A DNA stretch of 64,000 nucleotides from Klebsiella oxytoca (GTDB taxonomy: Bacteria > Pseudomonadota > Gammaproteobacteria > Enterobacterales > Enterobacteriaceae): positions 1,612,001 through 1,676,000 of the forward strand of contig NZ_CP046115.1 in assembly GCF_009707385.1 (NCBI RefSeq). The letters run 5' to 3'. Of this stretch, positions 35,064 to 47,899 are shown one piece after another. The first letter of the stretch is position 1; the number at the start of each line of letters is the position of its first letter. A program made the position numbers and the translations under genes. The notes under the pieces were generated by a model. That model was not told where the DNA came from, ran no database searches, and was given only the letters and a program-made list of their open reading frames with translations.

Positions 35064-36263
35064 TTAACCAAACCAGTGGTGGAACATTAACTTAATGTAA
35101 TCAATGATTTTACCGAAGAAATTGCCTTCCGGGATTTCCTGCAGTACCACCAGCGGACGCTGATCGATGGTTTTGCCATCCAGCTGGAAGTTAATGGTCC
35201 CCACCACCTGATTTTTCTGCAGCGGGGCGTGCAGTTCGGCATTATTCAGAACGTAGCTGGCTTTCAAATCTTTCATCCGACCGCGAGGGATTGTCAGATA
35301 AACGTCTTTATCCACGCCGAGTGATGCGCGATCGCTATCACCAAACCAGGCAGGTTCGGATGCGAACTCTTTACCGGCCTTAATCGGGTTGACGGTTTCA
35401 AAGAAGCGGAATCCCCAGGTCAGCAGCTTTTTGCTTTCAGACTCACGGCCCTTATACGTCCGGCCGCCCATCACGGCGGAGATTAAACGCATCTGGCCTT
35501 CGGTTGCCGAAGCAACGAGGTTATAGCCTGCTTTATCCGTATGGCCGGTTTTAATGCCATCGACGTTCAGGCTGTTATCCCACAGCAGGCCATTGCGGTT
35601 GAGCTGGCGGATGCCGTTGAAGGTAAACTCTTTTTCTTTGTAGATAGTGTATTCGTTCGGGACATCGCGGATCAGCGCCTGGCCGATAAGCGCCATGTCG
35701 CGGGCAGAGCTGAACTGACCGTCAGCATCCAGGCCGTGAACGGTCTGGAAGTGGGTGTTCTTCAGGCCCAGGGCATTAACGTAGTTGTTCATCAGGCTGA
35801 CAAAGGCATCCTGACTGCCGGCGACATAGTCGGCCATCGCCACGCAGGCATCGTTACCCGACTGCAGGTTGATACCGCGGATCAGCTGGGAAACGGGTAC
35901 CTGCATGCCTGGCTTCAGGAACATCAGCGAAGAGCCTTTAAAGACTGGGTTCCCGGTTGCCCACGCGTCGTTACCCACGGTAACCAGGTCGGACTCTTTA
36001 AATTTGCCGGCTTTCATTGCCTGACCAATGACGTAGCTGGTCATCATTTTGGTCAGACTCGCCGGATCGCGGCGGGCGTCGGCGTTATTTTCTGCCAGTA
36101 CTTTGCCTGAGTTGTAATCAATAAGAACCCAGGATTCGGCGTCAATCTGCGGGGCGCCGGGGATCATCGTTTTGATATTCAGGTCATCAGCGCGGGCAGC
36201 GGAGGACAGCGCTGCCACGGAGAGCGCCGTAATGAGTAAGCGAGCGGTAAAAGAGGTCTTCAT
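35064..36263 (-). CDS. dacA: D-alanyl-D-alanine carboxypeptidase PBP5
   Basis: 399-aa periplasmic enzyme, attached to the inner membrane by its C-terminal amphipathic helix ([15 protein letters not shown]), that trims the terminal D-Ala of peptidoglycan. The signal peptide ends at about SAARA-DDLN. Active-site motifs are SLTK (69-72), SGN (in LQSGNDACV) and KTG ([13 protein letters not shown]). E. coli PBP5 is 403 aa. It lies downstream of rlpA and the elongation genes. Confidence 0.97.
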   Translation of the reverse strand: MKTSFTARLLITALSVAALSSAARADDLNIKTMIPGAPQIDAESWVLIDYNSGKVLAENNADARRDPASLTKMMTSYVIGQAMKAGKFKESDLVTVGNDAWATGNPVFKGSSLMFLKPGMQVPVSQLIRGINLQSGNDACVAMADYVAGSQDAFVSLMNNYVNALGLKNTHFQTVHGLDADGQFSSARDMALIGQALIRDVPNEYTIYKEKEFTFNGIRQLNRNGLLWDNSLNVDGIKTGHTDKAGYNLVASATEGQMRLISAVMGGRTYKGRESESKKLLTWGFRFFETVNPIKAGKEFASEPAWFGDSDRASLGVDKDVYLTIPRGRMKDLKASYVLNNAELHAPLQKNQVVGTINFQLDGKTIDQRPLVVLQEIPEGNFFGKIIDYIKLMFHHWFG

Positions 36264-36406
36264 GGTCTGAACAACGGCATCCGTGATGGAGTTAAAAAAA
36301 GTGCCTTACTATAACAAATGCACTACGAACCAGCATCCGACATTGCGCACGACTTTGTTAACGACTTTGTCATGCGCGATGCACCGGGGACGCGGGAGCG
36401 ATGCCT

Positions 36407-37507
36407 TTAGTTGGCGCGAGTGATAAATGATTGCAGCTGAGCTTCGCTTTGCAGACGCTGTTGAACGGTGCTCGCCTCAGCTTTGCTGCTGAATGGACCG
36501 AGCTGGATACGCCATACTGCGCCGTTTTGCATAACGCGGCCCGGGACGGAGAATTGCTGGCTCAGACGCTGCTGATACTGCTGCGCGCGCGATTGATCGC
36601 TGACGGCACCGACCTGTACGACGAAATCGCCGCTGGCGCTCGCCGCTGCGGCAGGAGTAACTGCAGCGGTTGCCGCTACGGCGGGCGCCGCGCTTCCCTG
36701 AACGGAATCCGGCGCGGTAACCGGGGCGGTTTGAACGACAGGCTCGCTGCCCTCCAGCACGCCGCTATTCAGCGGCGTCGGCGCGCCGAGGAAACCGCCG
36801 CTGTTGACCGGCGCTCCGGTGCTATCTTCCGGCTTCAGCGTGGAGTTGCTGATGGCGTGCACGTCGATTGGAGCGGGCTGACCCATCGCCGAGCTGCCGT
36901 CACCGTCAAGGTTCGGGCGCGCAGGCAGGGCGTAGGTCTGTTTCGCCACCGTGGTACATGCCATGCCTGGCCCGGAAAGCGAACCGTCCGGCGCTACGAC
37001 GATCGGGTCGATTCGCACCTTGGTATTGTTTGACGTATTCAGGCGATCGGCTGACGCGCGCGAAAGAGAAACCACGCGATCGTTACCATAAGGTCCGCGA
37101 TCGTTTATCCGCACGACGATCATGCGGCCGTTTGCCAGGTTAGTGATCCGCGCATAGCTCGGGATCGGCAGCGTAGGATGCGCTGCGGTGAGCTGCGTGG
37201 GATCAAACGCTTCTCCCGAGGCGGTCAGATTGCTGTTAGGTTCAGCATCGTAGATGGCGGCGAAACCAGCCTGGGTAAAGTTGGACGGATCCTGGACGAT
37301 TTTGTAGCTTTTGCCGTCGCGCTCATAGTCTTGATTCGCCGTTGGGTTGGGCGTTTCATACTGCGGATCGGCGCCGCTAATTTCTACCGTGGGGCCATTG
37401 CAAACGGCCGGCTGTGGAGTGCTGACCGTTTTCTGTTGAACGTCTTCACCCGAACATGCCGCCAGCAGTCCTGCTGCTATGCAGATCCCCAGCCATTGCT
37501 TACGCAT
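36407..37507 (-). CDS. rlpA: Septal-ring lipoprotein and peptidoglycan transglycosylase RlpA
   Basis: 366-aa outer-membrane lipoprotein. The lipobox LLAACS lies after a hydrophobic leader, with an N-terminal double-psi barrel (AAIYDAEPNSNLTASGEAFD ... RGPYGNDRVVSLSRA) and a C-terminal SPOR domain (GDFVVQVGAVSDQSRAQQYQQ). In Pseudomonas the protein is a lytic transglycosylase for stem-free glycan; in E. coli it localises to the septum. ATG 37507 is the start; the frame to 37573 overlaps mrdB and is not signal-like. Confidence 0.95.
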   Translation of the reverse strand: MRKQWLGICIAAGLLAACSGEDVQQKTVSTPQPAVCNGPTVEISGADPQYETPNPTANQDYERDGKSYKIVQDPSNFTQAGFAAIYDAEPNSNLTASGEAFDPTQLTAAHPTLPIPSYARITNLANGRMIVVRINDRGPYGNDRVVSLSRASADRLNTSNNTKVRIDPIVVAPDGSLSGPGMACTTVAKQTYALPARPNLDGDGSSAMGQPAPIDVHAISNSTLKPEDSTGAPVNSGGFLGAPTPLNSGVLEGSEPVVQTAPVTAPDSVQGSAAPAVAATAAVTPAAAASASGDFVVQVGAVSDQSRAQQYQQRLSQQFSVPGRVMQNGAVWRIQLGPFSSKAEASTVQQRLQSEAQLQSFITRAN

Positions 37508-37517
37508 CGCGAACCCC

Positions 37518-38630
37518 TTACACGCTTTTCGACAACATTTTTCTGTGAGTATGGATCGACATGACGATACCAAACCCGGCCATCAATACGATGAGGGCAG
37601 ATCCCCCGTAGCTGACCAGCGGCAAAGGTACCCCCACCACTGGTAAAATACCACTTACCATACCAATATTTACGAAGACATAAACGAATAAAATCAACAT
37701 TAAACCACCGGCCATCACGCGACCAAAAGTGGTTTGCGCCTGGGCGGCAATCCACAGCCCGCGCATGATCAGCAAAATATAGAGCGCCAGCAGGATCAGG
37801 ACGCCGATAAGCCCCAGCTCTTCCGCCAGGACGGCAAAGATAAAGTCAGTGTGGCGTTCAGGCAGAAACTCAAGCTGCGACTGGGTTCCGTGCAGCCAGC
37901 CTTTGCCGCGCAGGCCGCCAGAGCCAATGGCGATTTTTGACTGAATAATATGGTAACCCGCGCCGAGCGGATCGGTTTCCGGGTCGAGCAGCATCATTAC
38001 GCGCTGGCGCTGATAATCATGCATCAGGAAGAACCACAGGACAGGAATAAAAGCGGCGACCAGCACCACGGCAATTCCAATCAGACGCCAGCTCAGGCCG
38101 GAGAGAAACAGGACGAACAGGCCGGACAGGGCGACCAGAATCGAGGTCCCGAGGTCGGGCTGCGCGGCAACCAGCAGCGTGGGCAGAAAAATCAGCACCA
38201 GCGCAATGGCGGTGTTTTTCAGCGATGGCGGACAGACATCGCGGTTAATAAAGCGCGCGACCATCAGCGGAACGGCGATTTTGGCTATTTCCGACGGCTG
38301 GAAGCGGACGATACCGAGATCCAGCCAGCGCTGCGCCCCTTTGGAAATGGCACCGAAGGCATCAACCGCAATCAGCAGGATGATACAAAATATGTAGAGA
38401 TAGGGCGCCCAGCCTTCATAGACCCGCGGTGGAATTTGCGCCATGACGATCATGATAACAATGCCCATGGCGATTTGGCCGATTTTACGCTCCATCATGC
38501 CCATGTCCTGACCGCTGGCGCTCCAGATAACCAGCGCGCTGTAGGTCAGCAGCGCCAGCAGGATAAGGAGCATGGTAGGGTCGAGGTGGATTTTATCCCA
38601 TAGCGATTTTTTGTTCGGATTATCAGTCAT
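37518..38630 (-). CDS. mrdB: Rod-shape peptidoglycan glycosyltransferase RodA
   Basis: 370-aa SEDS-family polymerase with ten hydrophobic segments. It makes glycan strands for cell elongation with PBP2. Conserved [27 protein letters not shown] and [12 protein letters not shown] segments are present. E. coli RodA has the same length. Its ATG overlaps the mrdA stop by one base (TAATG). Confidence 0.97.
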   Translation of the reverse strand: MTDNPNKKSLWDKIHLDPTMLLILLALLTYSALVIWSASGQDMGMMERKIGQIAMGIVIMIVMAQIPPRVYEGWAPYLYIFCIILLIAVDAFGAISKGAQRWLDLGIVRFQPSEIAKIAVPLMVARFINRDVCPPSLKNTAIALVLIFLPTLLVAAQPDLGTSILVALSGLFVLFLSGLSWRLIGIAVVLVAAFIPVLWFFLMHDYQRQRVMMLLDPETDPLGAGYHIIQSKIAIGSGGLRGKGWLHGTQSQLEFLPERHTDFIFAVLAEELGLIGVLILLALYILLIMRGLWIAAQAQTTFGRVMAGGLMLILFVYVFVNIGMVSGILPVVGVPLPLVSYGGSALIVLMAGFGIVMSIHTHRKMLSKSV

Positions 38631-40531
38631 TATTGATCCTCCCCGGCCGTGACCGCCGGGTTTTCGCTCGGCAGGTTGGTGTTGTTGTCGCCCAGCATTA
38701 TATGATCGAGAATCTGACGCATGATGGTACCGACAGCCGGGCCAGCGCCGCCGTTCTCAAGAATAATGGCAACGGCAACCTGGGGGTTGTTGTAAGGGGC
38801 AAACGCCGTCATCAGTTTGTGGTCACGCAGGCGTTCAGCGATTCTGTGCGCGTTGTAGGTTTCATTAGCTTTCAGGCCGAAAACCTGAGCGGTACCCGAT
38901 TTGGCCGCGATTTTGTAAGGCGCGCTGGCGAAGTATTTATGCGCGGTACCGTTGCCGCGGTTGGCGACGCCGTACATCCCGTCTTTGGCGATTTCCCAAA
39001 AACCGGAGTGAATATCGCCAACCGGCGGTTCGTGCGGTTGAACCCAGGGCACCGGTTTACCGTCTTCCACCGTGCTTTGCAGCAGATGCGGCACTTTAAC
39101 CACGCCGTCATTAATCAGGATCATCAGCGCCTTGTTCATCTGGATAGGGGTTGCGGTCCAGTAACCCTGCCCGATGCCGACCGGAATTGTATCGCCCTGG
39201 TACCAGGGTTTCTTAAAGCGCTTGAGCTTCCATTCGCGGGTCGGCATGTTGCCGGAGCGCTCTTCGGCAAGGTCAACGCCGGTATAGTGGCCATAGCCGA
39301 ATTTGCTCATCCACTCCGACAGACGATCGATACCCATATCGTAGGCAACCTGGTAGAAATAGGTATCGGCAGACTCTTCCAGCGCTTTAGTGACGTTCAG
39401 ATGACCGTGGCCCCACTTTTTCCAGTCGCGATAGCGCTTATCCGAGCCGGGAAGCTGCCACCAGCCGGGGTCAAACAGGCTGGTGTTACGGGTAATGACC
39501 CCGGCGCTGAGCGCGGAGACGGCCACGTAAGGCTTAACCGTTGACGCGGGTGGATAAACCCCCTGGGTCGCACGGTTGACCAGCGGCGTGTTGGGATCGT
39601 TAAGCAGCCCGGAGTAGTCTTTGCTGGAAATACCGTCAACGAACAGGTTGGGATCGTAGCTCGGCGTTGAGACCAGCGCGAGAATGGCGCCGGTTCTCGG
39701 GTCGGTGACAACCACTGCCGCGCGGCTACCGGCGAGCAGGGTTTCAATATACTGCTGAAGCTTCAGGTCGAGCGTTAAATAGATATCGCGCCCGGCCTGA
39801 GGCGGGACCTCTTTTAGCTGGCGAATCACGCGGCCGCGGTTGTTGACTTCAACCTCTTCATAGCCGGTTTGCCCGTGCAGGACATCTTCGTAATAGCGCT
39901 CGATACCCAGTTTGCCGATATCGTGCGTGGAGGCGTAGTTAGCCAGCTTTCCCTCTTTATCCAGGCGATCGACGTCTTTATCGTTAATTTTGGAGACGTA
40001 GCCGATAACGTGGGTCAGAGCGGAGTTATAAGGATAGTAACGGCGTTTATAGCCTTTGACTTCCACGCCGGGAAAACGGTACTGGTTGACTGCGAAACGG
40101 GCGACCTGCACTTCGGTAAGATTGACTTTCACCGGAATGGAGGTAAAGCGATGCGAGCGGGCGCGCTCTTTTTTGAAGTTCGCCACGTCGTCATCGGTTA
40201 GATCGATAACATCGCGCAGGGCATCCAGCGTTTGCTGAACGTTGTCGACCTTTTCCGGCATCATTTCCAGCTGGTAGATTGTGCGGTTGAGCGCCAGCGG
40301 CGTCCCGTTGCGATCGTAGATAATACCGCGACTCGGCGGGATAGGGACCAGCTTGATGCGGTTTTCGTTTGAGCGCGTTTGATAGTCGGTGTAACGCACA
40401 ATTTGCACGTTATAAAGGTTGGCGATCAGTACGCCGGTAAGCAGCAAAATCCCCAAAAAAGCGACCAGCGCCCGGCGCACGAACAGCGAGGATTCAGCCG
40501 TATAGTCGCGGAAAGAATTCTGTAATTTCAT
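38630..40531 (-). CDS. mrdA: Peptidoglycan transpeptidase PBP2
   Basis: 633-aa class B penicillin-binding protein, E. coli length, with one N-terminal membrane anchor ([19 protein letters not shown]), a pedestal domain and the transpeptidase domain. The active-site motifs are S-x-x-K in PASTVKPY, SxD in ESADTYF and KSGTAQ. It cross-links elongating peptidoglycan with RodA as partner. It is coupled to mrdB by a 1-bp overlap and follows rlmH closely. Confidence 0.97.
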   Translation of the reverse strand: MKLQNSFRDYTAESSLFVRRALVAFLGILLLTGVLIANLYNVQIVRYTDYQTRSNENRIKLVPIPPSRGIIYDRNGTPLALNRTIYQLEMMPEKVDNVQQTLDALRDVIDLTDDDVANFKKERARSHRFTSIPVKVNLTEVQVARFAVNQYRFPGVEVKGYKRRYYPYNSALTHVIGYVSKINDKDVDRLDKEGKLANYASTHDIGKLGIERYYEDVLHGQTGYEEVEVNNRGRVIRQLKEVPPQAGRDIYLTLDLKLQQYIETLLAGSRAAVVVTDPRTGAILALVSTPSYDPNLFVDGISSKDYSGLLNDPNTPLVNRATQGVYPPASTVKPYVAVSALSAGVITRNTSLFDPGWWQLPGSDKRYRDWKKWGHGHLNVTKALEESADTYFYQVAYDMGIDRLSEWMSKFGYGHYTGVDLAEERSGNMPTREWKLKRFKKPWYQGDTIPVGIGQGYWTATPIQMNKALMILINDGVVKVPHLLQSTVEDGKPVPWVQPHEPPVGDIHSGFWEIAKDGMYGVANRGNGTAHKYFASAPYKIAAKSGTAQVFGLKANETYNAHRIAERLRDHKLMTAFAPYNNPQVAVAIILENGGAGPAVGTIMRQILDHIMLGDNNTNLPSENPAVTAGEDQ

Positions 40532-40558
40532 TCGCTGCTTAGTCTACCCTGGTCATCA

Positions 40559-41026
40559 TTACTCACGGTGGTAAGGGTGGTTGGTGGTAATGCTCCACGC
40601 CCGATACAGACTCTCGGCCACCAGTACGCGAACCAGCGGGTGAGGTAACGTGAGCGTTGAGAGCGACCAACTTTGTTCCGCTGCCGCTTTGCAAGCGGGT
40701 GAAAGGCCTTCCGGACCGCCGATAAGCAGGCTGACGTCGCGACCATCCTGTTTCCAGCGTTCCAGCTCGCGCGCCAGCTGCGGCGTATCCCACGGTTTCC
40801 CCGGGATGTCCAGGGTCACGATACGGTTTTTACCTGCGGCCGCCAGCATCATTTCTCCTTCTTTTTCAAGGATGCGCTTGATGTCGGCATTTTTGCCGCG
40901 TTTACCTGCGGGGATTTCTACCAGCTCGAACGGCATGTCTTTCGGAAAGCGGCGCAGATACTCGCTAAAGCCGGTCTGAACCCAGTCCGGCATTTTGGTG
41001 CCAACGGCCACCAGGTGCAGCTTCAC
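40559..41026 (-). CDS. rlmH: 23S rRNA (pseudouridine1915-N3)-methyltransferase RlmH
   Basis: 155-aa SPOUT-class methyltransferase with the trefoil-knot SAM site ([15 protein letters not shown]) and conserved C-terminal [12 protein letters not shown]...NHPYHRE. It methylates pseudouridine 1915 in helix 69 of assembled 70S ribosomes. Length as in E. coli. It follows rsfS by 3 bp, so the two are co-transcribed. Confidence 0.97.
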   Translation of the reverse strand: MKLHLVAVGTKMPDWVQTGFSEYLRRFPKDMPFELVEIPAGKRGKNADIKRILEKEGEMMLAAAGKNRIVTLDIPGKPWDTPQLARELERWKQDGRDVSLLIGGPEGLSPACKAAAEQSWSLSTLTLPHPLVRVLVAESLYRAWSITTNHPYHRE

Positions 41027-41029
41027 GCA

Positions 41030-42198
<1,169 letters not shown>

Positions 42199-42240
42199 GA
42201 TGACCCTCTCAGAAGGAGCGTGGGAGACGTTGTTATCAGG

Positions 42241-42882
42241 CTAGCAGTAGAGCTTCTGCTCATGGATATACTCAAGAACGGTTTCCGGCAGCATTTCTGC
42301 GCAGGACTCGCCTGCTTCAAGACGCTGACGAATAATGGTTGCAGAGATATCAAACCACGGCGTTTCGGCGAGGTAAATCACGCCAGCCGGACTGCTATGC
42401 AGTCGCTCGACGTCATGGGTGAGGTGCGTGTCCAGCCATAGCTGATCCTGCTCACACGCCATGGCCAGCGGATAACCCGGGCGTCGACATACGATCAAAT
42501 GCACGTTATCAAGAATGCTTTTATAGTCATGCCACGTGGTAAAGGTGAGCAGTGAATCCTGGCCAATAATAAACGCCAGCTGCCGGTCCGGGCCTTGTTC
42601 CTCGCGCCACTCCCGCAGGGTTTGTGCTGAATATGACGGCGAGTCGCGCTTAAGCTCGCGATCGTCGAGGATAAACAGCGGCTTATCGGCGATAGCCAGC
42701 TCCAGCATATGCCGGCGTTGATCGCTGGTGGCTTCGGGCTGCGGGCGGTGCGGCGGCACATTGTTAGGCACGATAGTGACTTTATTAAGGCCGATTTGAT
42801 TAGCCAGAATTTCCACCGGTTTAAGGTGACCGTAATGCACCGGATCGAAGGTGCCGCCGTACATCGCCTGTAACTGAGTCAT
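42241..42882 (-). CDS. nadD: Nicotinate-mononucleotide adenylyltransferase
   Basis: 213 aa from ATG 42882, the E. coli length. It converts NaMN and ATP to deamido-NAD. The nucleotidyltransferase motif [14 protein letters not shown] is at the N-terminus and the ISATIIRQR motif near the C-terminus. An ATG at 42891 would overlap holA by 8 bp; the chosen start leaves a 1-bp gap after the holA stop. Upstream codons in the frame are holA sequence. Confidence 0.96.
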   Translation of the reverse strand: MTQLQAMYGGTFDPVHYGHLKPVEILANQIGLNKVTIVPNNVPPHRPQPEATSDQRRHMLELAIADKPLFILDDRELKRDSPSYSAQTLREWREEQGPDRQLAFIIGQDSLLTFTTWHDYKSILDNVHLIVCRRPGYPLAMACEQDQLWLDTHLTHDVERLHSSPAGVIYLAETPWFDISATIIRQRLEAGESCAEMLPETVLEYIHEQKLYC

Positions 42883-42883
42883 A

Positions 42884-43915
42884 TCAACCATCAATAAAAA
42901 CGTCTGCCAGCGCTTTGTGGCAGAGCAACAAAGAAAGACTTTCCAGCTCGGGCCAGACGGATTGGCCGTAATCCTGCTTGAAGGTGAGTTCAGCACGGGT
43001 CAGCAGCGTAACGGCCTGGCGTAGCTGATCGGCGCTAAGGCGAGCGAGAGCATTGCTAATCAGCTGGCGACGGTTTTGCCACACCCGATGCTTGTCAAAG
43101 AGCGAACGCAGCGGCGTATGGGTGGACTGTCGCTTAAGGTTCACCAGCAGCAGCAGTTCACGCTGCAGGGTGCGCAGCAGGATAGCTGGTTCACAGCCTT
43201 CCAGACGCAGCTGCTGCAGCACGTGCAGAACGCGCTTGCTTTTGCCGGCCAGCAGCGCATCAACCCAGTGATATGGGGTAAAGTGTGCGGCATCGTTGAC
43301 AGCCTGCTCAACGCGCGGCAGCGTCAGTTTGCCATCAGGCCACAGTAGCGACAGGCGCTCCAGAGCCTGCGCCAGCGCCAGCAGATTGCCTTCATAGCAG
43401 TAGCACAGCAGCTGGCTGGCCGCGTCATCAAGCTGCAGATTATGCTGCCTGGCGCGTGCGGCGAGCCAGCGCGGCAGCTGGGCATATTCCGGGGTCTGGC
43501 AGCTTACCTGAACGGCACGGCTGGTAAGAGCCGTTATCCACGCGGCGTTCTCCTGCGCTTTTGTCAGCTTAGTACCGCGAACGATCAGCAGTAAATCGTC
43601 ATGCAGCATTCCGACCAGCGTCGCGAGCTGTTCGTTAATGGCCGCATTAGGGCCGTTGTCCGGCAGGATTAGCAGCAGCGTTTGACGGCTGGAGAACAGG
43701 CTCATAGCCTGACTTAACGAGAAAAGGGCAGACCAGTCGGTACTGGCATCAATGGTGGCGGTGTGATGTTCGATAAAGCCCTGAGCCGCAGCGGCTTCGC
43801 GGATGGCATCCTGGCTTTCCTGCAGGAGTAGCGGATCGTTGCCAAGCAGCAAATAGGCCGCGCGCAGCCCTTCAGTGAGCTGCGCGCGGAGCTGTTCCGG
43901 GTACAACCGAATCAT
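42884..43915 (-). CDS. holA: DNA polymerase III subunit delta
   Basis: 343-aa clamp-loader wrench subunit, the same length as in E. coli. It opens the beta clamp. Its start overlaps the lptE stop by one base and it runs directly into nadD. The N-terminal [21 protein letters not shown] segment holds the clamp-binding region, and the C-terminal part is all helical as in the family. Confidence 0.96.
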   Translation of the reverse strand: MIRLYPEQLRAQLTEGLRAAYLLLGNDPLLLQESQDAIREAAAAQGFIEHHTATIDASTDWSALFSLSQAMSLFSSRQTLLLILPDNGPNAAINEQLATLVGMLHDDLLLIVRGTKLTKAQENAAWITALTSRAVQVSCQTPEYAQLPRWLAARARQHNLQLDDAASQLLCYCYEGNLLALAQALERLSLLWPDGKLTLPRVEQAVNDAAHFTPYHWVDALLAGKSKRVLHVLQQLRLEGCEPAILLRTLQRELLLLVNLKRQSTHTPLRSLFDKHRVWQNRRQLISNALARLSADQLRQAVTLLTRAELTFKQDYGQSVWPELESLSLLLCHKALADVFIDG

Positions 43916-44505
43916 CAGCTACCCAGCGTAGTGGAGACGCGATTGCCGGAGGTAGAAGTCGCTGGGGTCGTAGTGACCGGCCTTTCTTCCTCCTTTGTGG
44001 CTTCAACATCCGCAACGTGTACGCTTGGCAACTTACGAATCAGCTGCTCGGCGGCCTTGTCGTACATTTCCTGAACGATCATGTCCTGTTCGGCATCTTT
44101 CGCTAACGCCGCCTGCGGGTTATCGAAGAACGAACGGTAGACTTTGGTCGTGATGGGGTAGATATCATGACCAGGAATCAGGACGCTGGCATGCACCGTC
44201 ATCACCATCTGATATTCCGCAGTACGGCCATCCTGGAAAATGGATGCCGTATCTTTCTGAATGGACGATGATTCCAGACGCAGGGAAGGGATATCCTTAC
44301 GTAGCGTACTGGCATCGAGCAGCTCGACCCCATTCAGACGCAGCTGGTTACGGATGGCACGACTTAATGGACCATTTGGATCGCCCGACTGGAAGACCAT
44401 GGTTTTCATTGCGGTAGGAACCTGCGTAGTGCTACGCAGGTGCCAGCCACAACCGGCGGTGATTAACACCGCCAGAGATAACAACAATGTTGCCAGATAT
44501 CGCAC
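43915..44505 (-). CDS. lptE: LPS-assembly lipoprotein LptE
   Basis: 196-aa outer-membrane lipoprotein that plugs the LptD barrel and receives lipopolysaccharide. The signal peptide ends in the lipobox LITAGC with the lipidated cysteine at 19. The C-terminus has a low-complexity [11 protein letters not shown] stretch typical of this lineage. It follows leuS by 14 bp and overlaps holA by one base. Confidence 0.96.
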   Translation of the reverse strand: MRYLATLLLSLAVLITAGCGWHLRSTTQVPTAMKTMVFQSGDPNGPLSRAIRNQLRLNGVELLDASTLRKDIPSLRLESSSIQKDTASIFQDGRTAEYQMVMTVHASVLIPGHDIYPITTKVYRSFFDNPQAALAKDAEQDMIVQEMYDKAAEQLIRKLPSVHVADVEATKEEERPVTTTPATSTSGNRVSTTLGS

Positions 44506-44519
44506 GCTTCCTCCCGCGC

Positions 44520-47102
44520 TTAGCCAACGACCAGATTGAGCAGTTTACCCGGGACGTAGATCACTTTACGCACGGTCACTCCGTCGAGATATTTCGCGAC
44601 CAGATGCTCTTGACCCGCACGCTCACGTACCTGCTCTTCGGTTGCATCCACCGCAACGGTAATTTTACCACGAACTTTACCATTTACCTGGACCACAACC
44701 AGAGTAGTGTCTTCAACCATTGCGCTTTCGTCGGCAACCGGCCACGGCGTGTTGTCAATATCGCCTTGACCACCGAGTTCTTTCCACAGAGTGAAACTGG
44801 CGTGTGGGGTGAACGGGTTGAGCATGCGAACTACCGCCAGCAGGGCTTCACGCATCAGCGCGCGATCCTGTTCGTTTTCCTGCGGCGCTTTCGCCAGCTT
44901 GTTCATCAGCTCCATAATCGCCGCAATCGCGGTGTTGAAGGTCTGACGACGACCGATATCATCGGTGACTTTCGCGATGGTTTTGTGCACGTCGCGACGC
45001 AGCGCTTTTTGATCTTCGCTGAGGCTGGCAACATCCAGCGCAGCAACCTCACCCTGGGTGGTATGCTCATATACCAGTTTCCAGACGCGTTTCAGGAAGC
45101 GGTTTGCACCTTCCACGCCGGATTCCTGCCACTCAAGCGTCATATCTGCCGGGGAAGCAAACATCATAAACAGACGTACGGTATCTGCGCCGTAACGTTC
45201 AACCATCACCTGCGGATCGATGCCGTTGTTTTTCGACTTCGACATCTTGCTCATGCCGGTATAGACCAGTTCATGGCCTTCAGCATCTTTCGCTTTCACG
45301 ATCCGGCCTTTCTCGTCGCGCTCAACGATCGCATCAACCGGAGAAACCCAGTTACGCTCGCCGTTCGCTCCAACATAGTAGAACGCGTCTGCCAGCACCA
45401 TCCCCTGACACAGCAGCTGTTTAGCCGGCTCGTCAGAGTTAACCATGCCCGCGTCGCGCATCAGCTTGTGGAAGAAGCGGAAATAGAGCAGGTGCATAAT
45501 GGCGTGTTCGATTCCGCCGATATAAATGTCGACCGGCAGCCAGTAGTTTGCCGCTTTCGGGTCCAGCATGCCCTGGTCGTACTGCGGGCAGGTGTAGCGC
45601 GCGTAGTACCAGGAGGATTCCATAAAGGTGTCAAAAGTATCGGTTTCGCGCAGCGCCGGCTTGCCGTTAACGGTGGTTTTCGCCCACTCAGGATCGGCCT
45701 TGATCGGGCTGGTGATACCGTCCATCACGACATCTTCCGGCAGAATAACCGGCAGCTGATCTTCCGGGGTAGGCATCACGGTGCCGTCTTCCAGGGTGAC
45801 CATTGGAATTGGCGCGCCCCAGTAGCGCTGGCGGGAAACCCCCCAGTCGCGCAGACGATAGTTCACTTTACGCTCGCCAACGCCAAGAGACGCGAGCTTA
45901 TCAGCGATGGCATTAAAGCCCGCTTCGTGATCCAGACCATCGAACTCGCCTGAGTTAAACAGCACGCCTTTTTCGGTCAGAGCCTGTTGAGAAAGATCTG
46001 GTTCGGTACCATCTGCCGCCAGAATCACCGGCTTGATCTCCAGGCCGTATTTGCTGGCAAATTCGTAGTCACGCTGATCGTGACCCGGAACGGCCATCAC
46101 CGCGCCGGTACCGTATTCCATCAGCACAAAGTTTGCTGCCCATACCGGAATGGCTTCGCCGGTCAGCGGATGAATGGCTTTATAGCCGGTATCGACGCCT
46201 TTTTTCTCCATGGTTGCCATATCAGCTTCGGCAACTTTGGTATTACGACATTCGTCGATAAACGTCGCCAGCGCAGGGTTATTGGCGGCAGCCTGCTGCG
46301 CCAGCGGGTGACCCGCTGCGACGGCCAGGTAGGTGCAGCCCATAAAGGTATCCGGGCGGGTCGTGTAAACGGTCAGCTTGTTGGCATATTCGTTGACATC
46401 AAAAGAGATCTCTACGCCTTCAGAACGACCGATCCAGTTGCGCTGCATCGTTTTAACGGTATCAGGCCACTGATCCAGATTATCCAGATCTTTCAGCAGT
46501 TCATCCGCGTAGGCGGTGATTTTGATAAACCACTGCGGGATCTCTTTACGCTCAACTTTTGTGTCGCAGCGCCAGCAGCAGCCGTCGATAACCTGCTCGT
46601 TGGCCAGGACGGTCTGGTCATTCGGGCACCAGTTCACCGCGGAGGTTTTTTTATAGACCAGGCCTTTTTTATACAGTTCGGTGAAGAACTTCTGCTCCCA
46701 GCGGTAGTATTCCGGGGTACAGGTTGTCACTTCACGGTTCCAGTCATAGCCGAAGCCCAGCTTTTTCAGCTGGTTTTTCATGTAGGCGATGTTGTCGTAA
46801 GTCCACGGGGCTGGAGCGGTGTTGTTTTTTACCGCCGCACCTTCTGCAGGCAGACCAAATGCATCCCAGCCGATAGGCTGCAGGACATTCTTGCCCAACA
46901 TACGCTGGTAACGGGAAATCACGTCGCCAATGGTATAGTTGCGCACGTGGCCCATATGTAGTCGACCAGAAGGATAGGGAAGCATCGACAGGCAGTAATA
47001 CTTCTCTTTACTCTCGTCTTCAGTAACTTCAAAGGTACGCTTCTCGTCCCAGTGTTGCTGGACTTTTGATTCTATCTCTTCAGGGCGATATTGCTCTTGC
47101 AT
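44520..47102 (-). CDS. leuS: Leucyl-tRNA synthetase
   Basis: 860 aa from ATG 47102 ([18 protein letters not shown]), the E. coli length; an ATG eight codons upstream is less likely. Class I signatures are HMGH ([11 protein letters not shown]) and KMSKS ([11 protein letters not shown]). The CP1 editing domain lies between (for example [14 protein letters not shown]), and a C-terminal tRNA-binding domain ends LLNLVVG. It charges leucine tRNAs, including leuW encoded near the right edge. First gene of the leuS-lptE-holA-nadD operon. Confidence 0.98.
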   Translation of the reverse strand: MQEQYRPEEIESKVQQHWDEKRTFEVTEDESKEKYYCLSMLPYPSGRLHMGHVRNYTIGDVISRYQRMLGKNVLQPIGWDAFGLPAEGAAVKNNTAPAPWTYDNIAYMKNQLKKLGFGYDWNREVTTCTPEYYRWEQKFFTELYKKGLVYKKTSAVNWCPNDQTVLANEQVIDGCCWRCDTKVERKEIPQWFIKITAYADELLKDLDNLDQWPDTVKTMQRNWIGRSEGVEISFDVNEYANKLTVYTTRPDTFMGCTYLAVAAGHPLAQQAAANNPALATFIDECRNTKVAEADMATMEKKGVDTGYKAIHPLTGEAIPVWAANFVLMEYGTGAVMAVPGHDQRDYEFASKYGLEIKPVILAADGTEPDLSQQALTEKGVLFNSGEFDGLDHEAGFNAIADKLASLGVGERKVNYRLRDWGVSRQRYWGAPIPMVTLEDGTVMPTPEDQLPVILPEDVVMDGITSPIKADPEWAKTTVNGKPALRETDTFDTFMESSWYYARYTCPQYDQGMLDPKAANYWLPVDIYIGGIEHAIMHLLYFRFFHKLMRDAGMVNSDEPAKQLLCQGMVLADAFYYVGANGERNWVSPVDAIVERDEKGRIVKAKDAEGHELVYTGMSKMSKSKNNGIDPQVMVERYGADTVRLFMMFASPADMTLEWQESGVEGANRFLKRVWKLVYEHTTQGEVAALDVASLSEDQKALRRDVHKTIAKVTDDIGRRQTFNTAIAAIMELMNKLAKAPQENEQDRALMREALLAVVRMLNPFTPHASFTLWKELGGQGDIDNTPWPVADESAMVEDTTLVVVQVNGKVRGKITVAVDATEEQVRERAGQEHLVAKYLDGVTVRKVIYVPGKLLNLVVG

Positions 47103-47328
47103 GGCAGCCAGTAGTCCTGTGTTCAATACAGCTACAAAGTGTAGCCAATGGATGTGTTATTTCAGAACGACATAGCATAGCCCAAACGCTGACGTCAAAA
47201 CAGCCTTTCACACACTTCCGTGGACGAAAGCGAAGGAGAATATTTCGCGACTCTGTGGAGCGGCAGGCAGAGCTGCATGCAGATAACGTCTATTATTAGA
47301 AATAGTTAACCACACCGGAGGCGAAATG

Positions 47329-47811
47329 ATGAACAAGGTTGCTCAATTCTACCGAGAGCTGGTGTCAACCCTCAGCGAGCGGTTACGCAATGGCGAACGC
47401 GATATTGACGCGCTGGTGGGACAGGCCAGGGCAAAAATTAGTCAGTCCGGCGAGTTAACGCAGAGCGAAATAGAGAACGTTATTCATGCTGTCAGACGCG
47501 ATCTGGAAGAGTTCGCGCTCAGCTACGAAGAGAGCCAGGATGAGCTCACCGACAGCGTTTTCATGCGGGTGATTAAAGAGAGTCTGTGGCAGGAGCTGGC
47601 GGATATTACCGATAAAACCCAGCTTGAGTGGCGCGAGGTGTTTCAGGATCTCAGCCACCATGGCGTTTATCACAGCGGTGAAGTCGTAGGGCTGGGTAAT
47701 CTGGTGTGTGAGAAGTGCCATTATCATCTGCCGGTTTATACCCCAGATGTGCTGCCGCGCTGCCCGAAGTGCGGTCACGATCAGTTCCAGCGCCGGCCGT
47801 TTGAACCTTGA
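47329..47811 (+). CDS. ybeL: Zinc-ribbon protein YbeL (DUF1451)
   Basis: 160 aa from the second of two consecutive ATGs, which matches the E. coli length and lies 7 nt from GGAGG. The N-terminal two thirds is helical and charged, and a C-terminal zinc ribbon uses CEKC and CPKC. It is transcribed away from leuS. Function is unknown; the protein is conserved across Enterobacteriaceae. Confidence 0.93.
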   Translation: MNKVAQFYRELVSTLSERLRNGERDIDALVGQARAKISQSGELTQSEIENVIHAVRRDLEEFALSYEESQDELTDSVFMRVIKESLWQELADITDKTQLEWREVFQDLSHHGVYHSGEVVGLGNLVCEKCHYHLPVYTPDVLPRCPKCGHDQFQRRPFEP

Positions 47812-47816
47812 TTTTT

Positions 47817-47848
47817 ACGCCCGGTGAAAGTGAAATTTACCGGGCGTT
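47817..47848 (+). terminator. Intrinsic terminator of ybeL
   Basis: ACGCCCGGT and ACCGGGCGT pair over 9 bp with a 13-nt loop and are followed by TGTTT. It starts 5 bp after the ybeL stop. Confidence 0.8.
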
Positions 47849-47899
47849 GTTTACAAGACGGTAATGCTAACGATTAATGGTGTACTAGAGGCACGGCAA

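Noticed and set aside
38633..39544. 303-codon plus-strand frame opposite mrdA
   Set aside because: Antisense shadow of PBP2, with no start signal or motif.
44487..45953. 488-codon plus-strand frame opposite leuS
   Set aside because: The opposite strand encodes complete, highly conserved LeuS. The frame is rich in His, Arg and Phe, typical of an antisense shadow.
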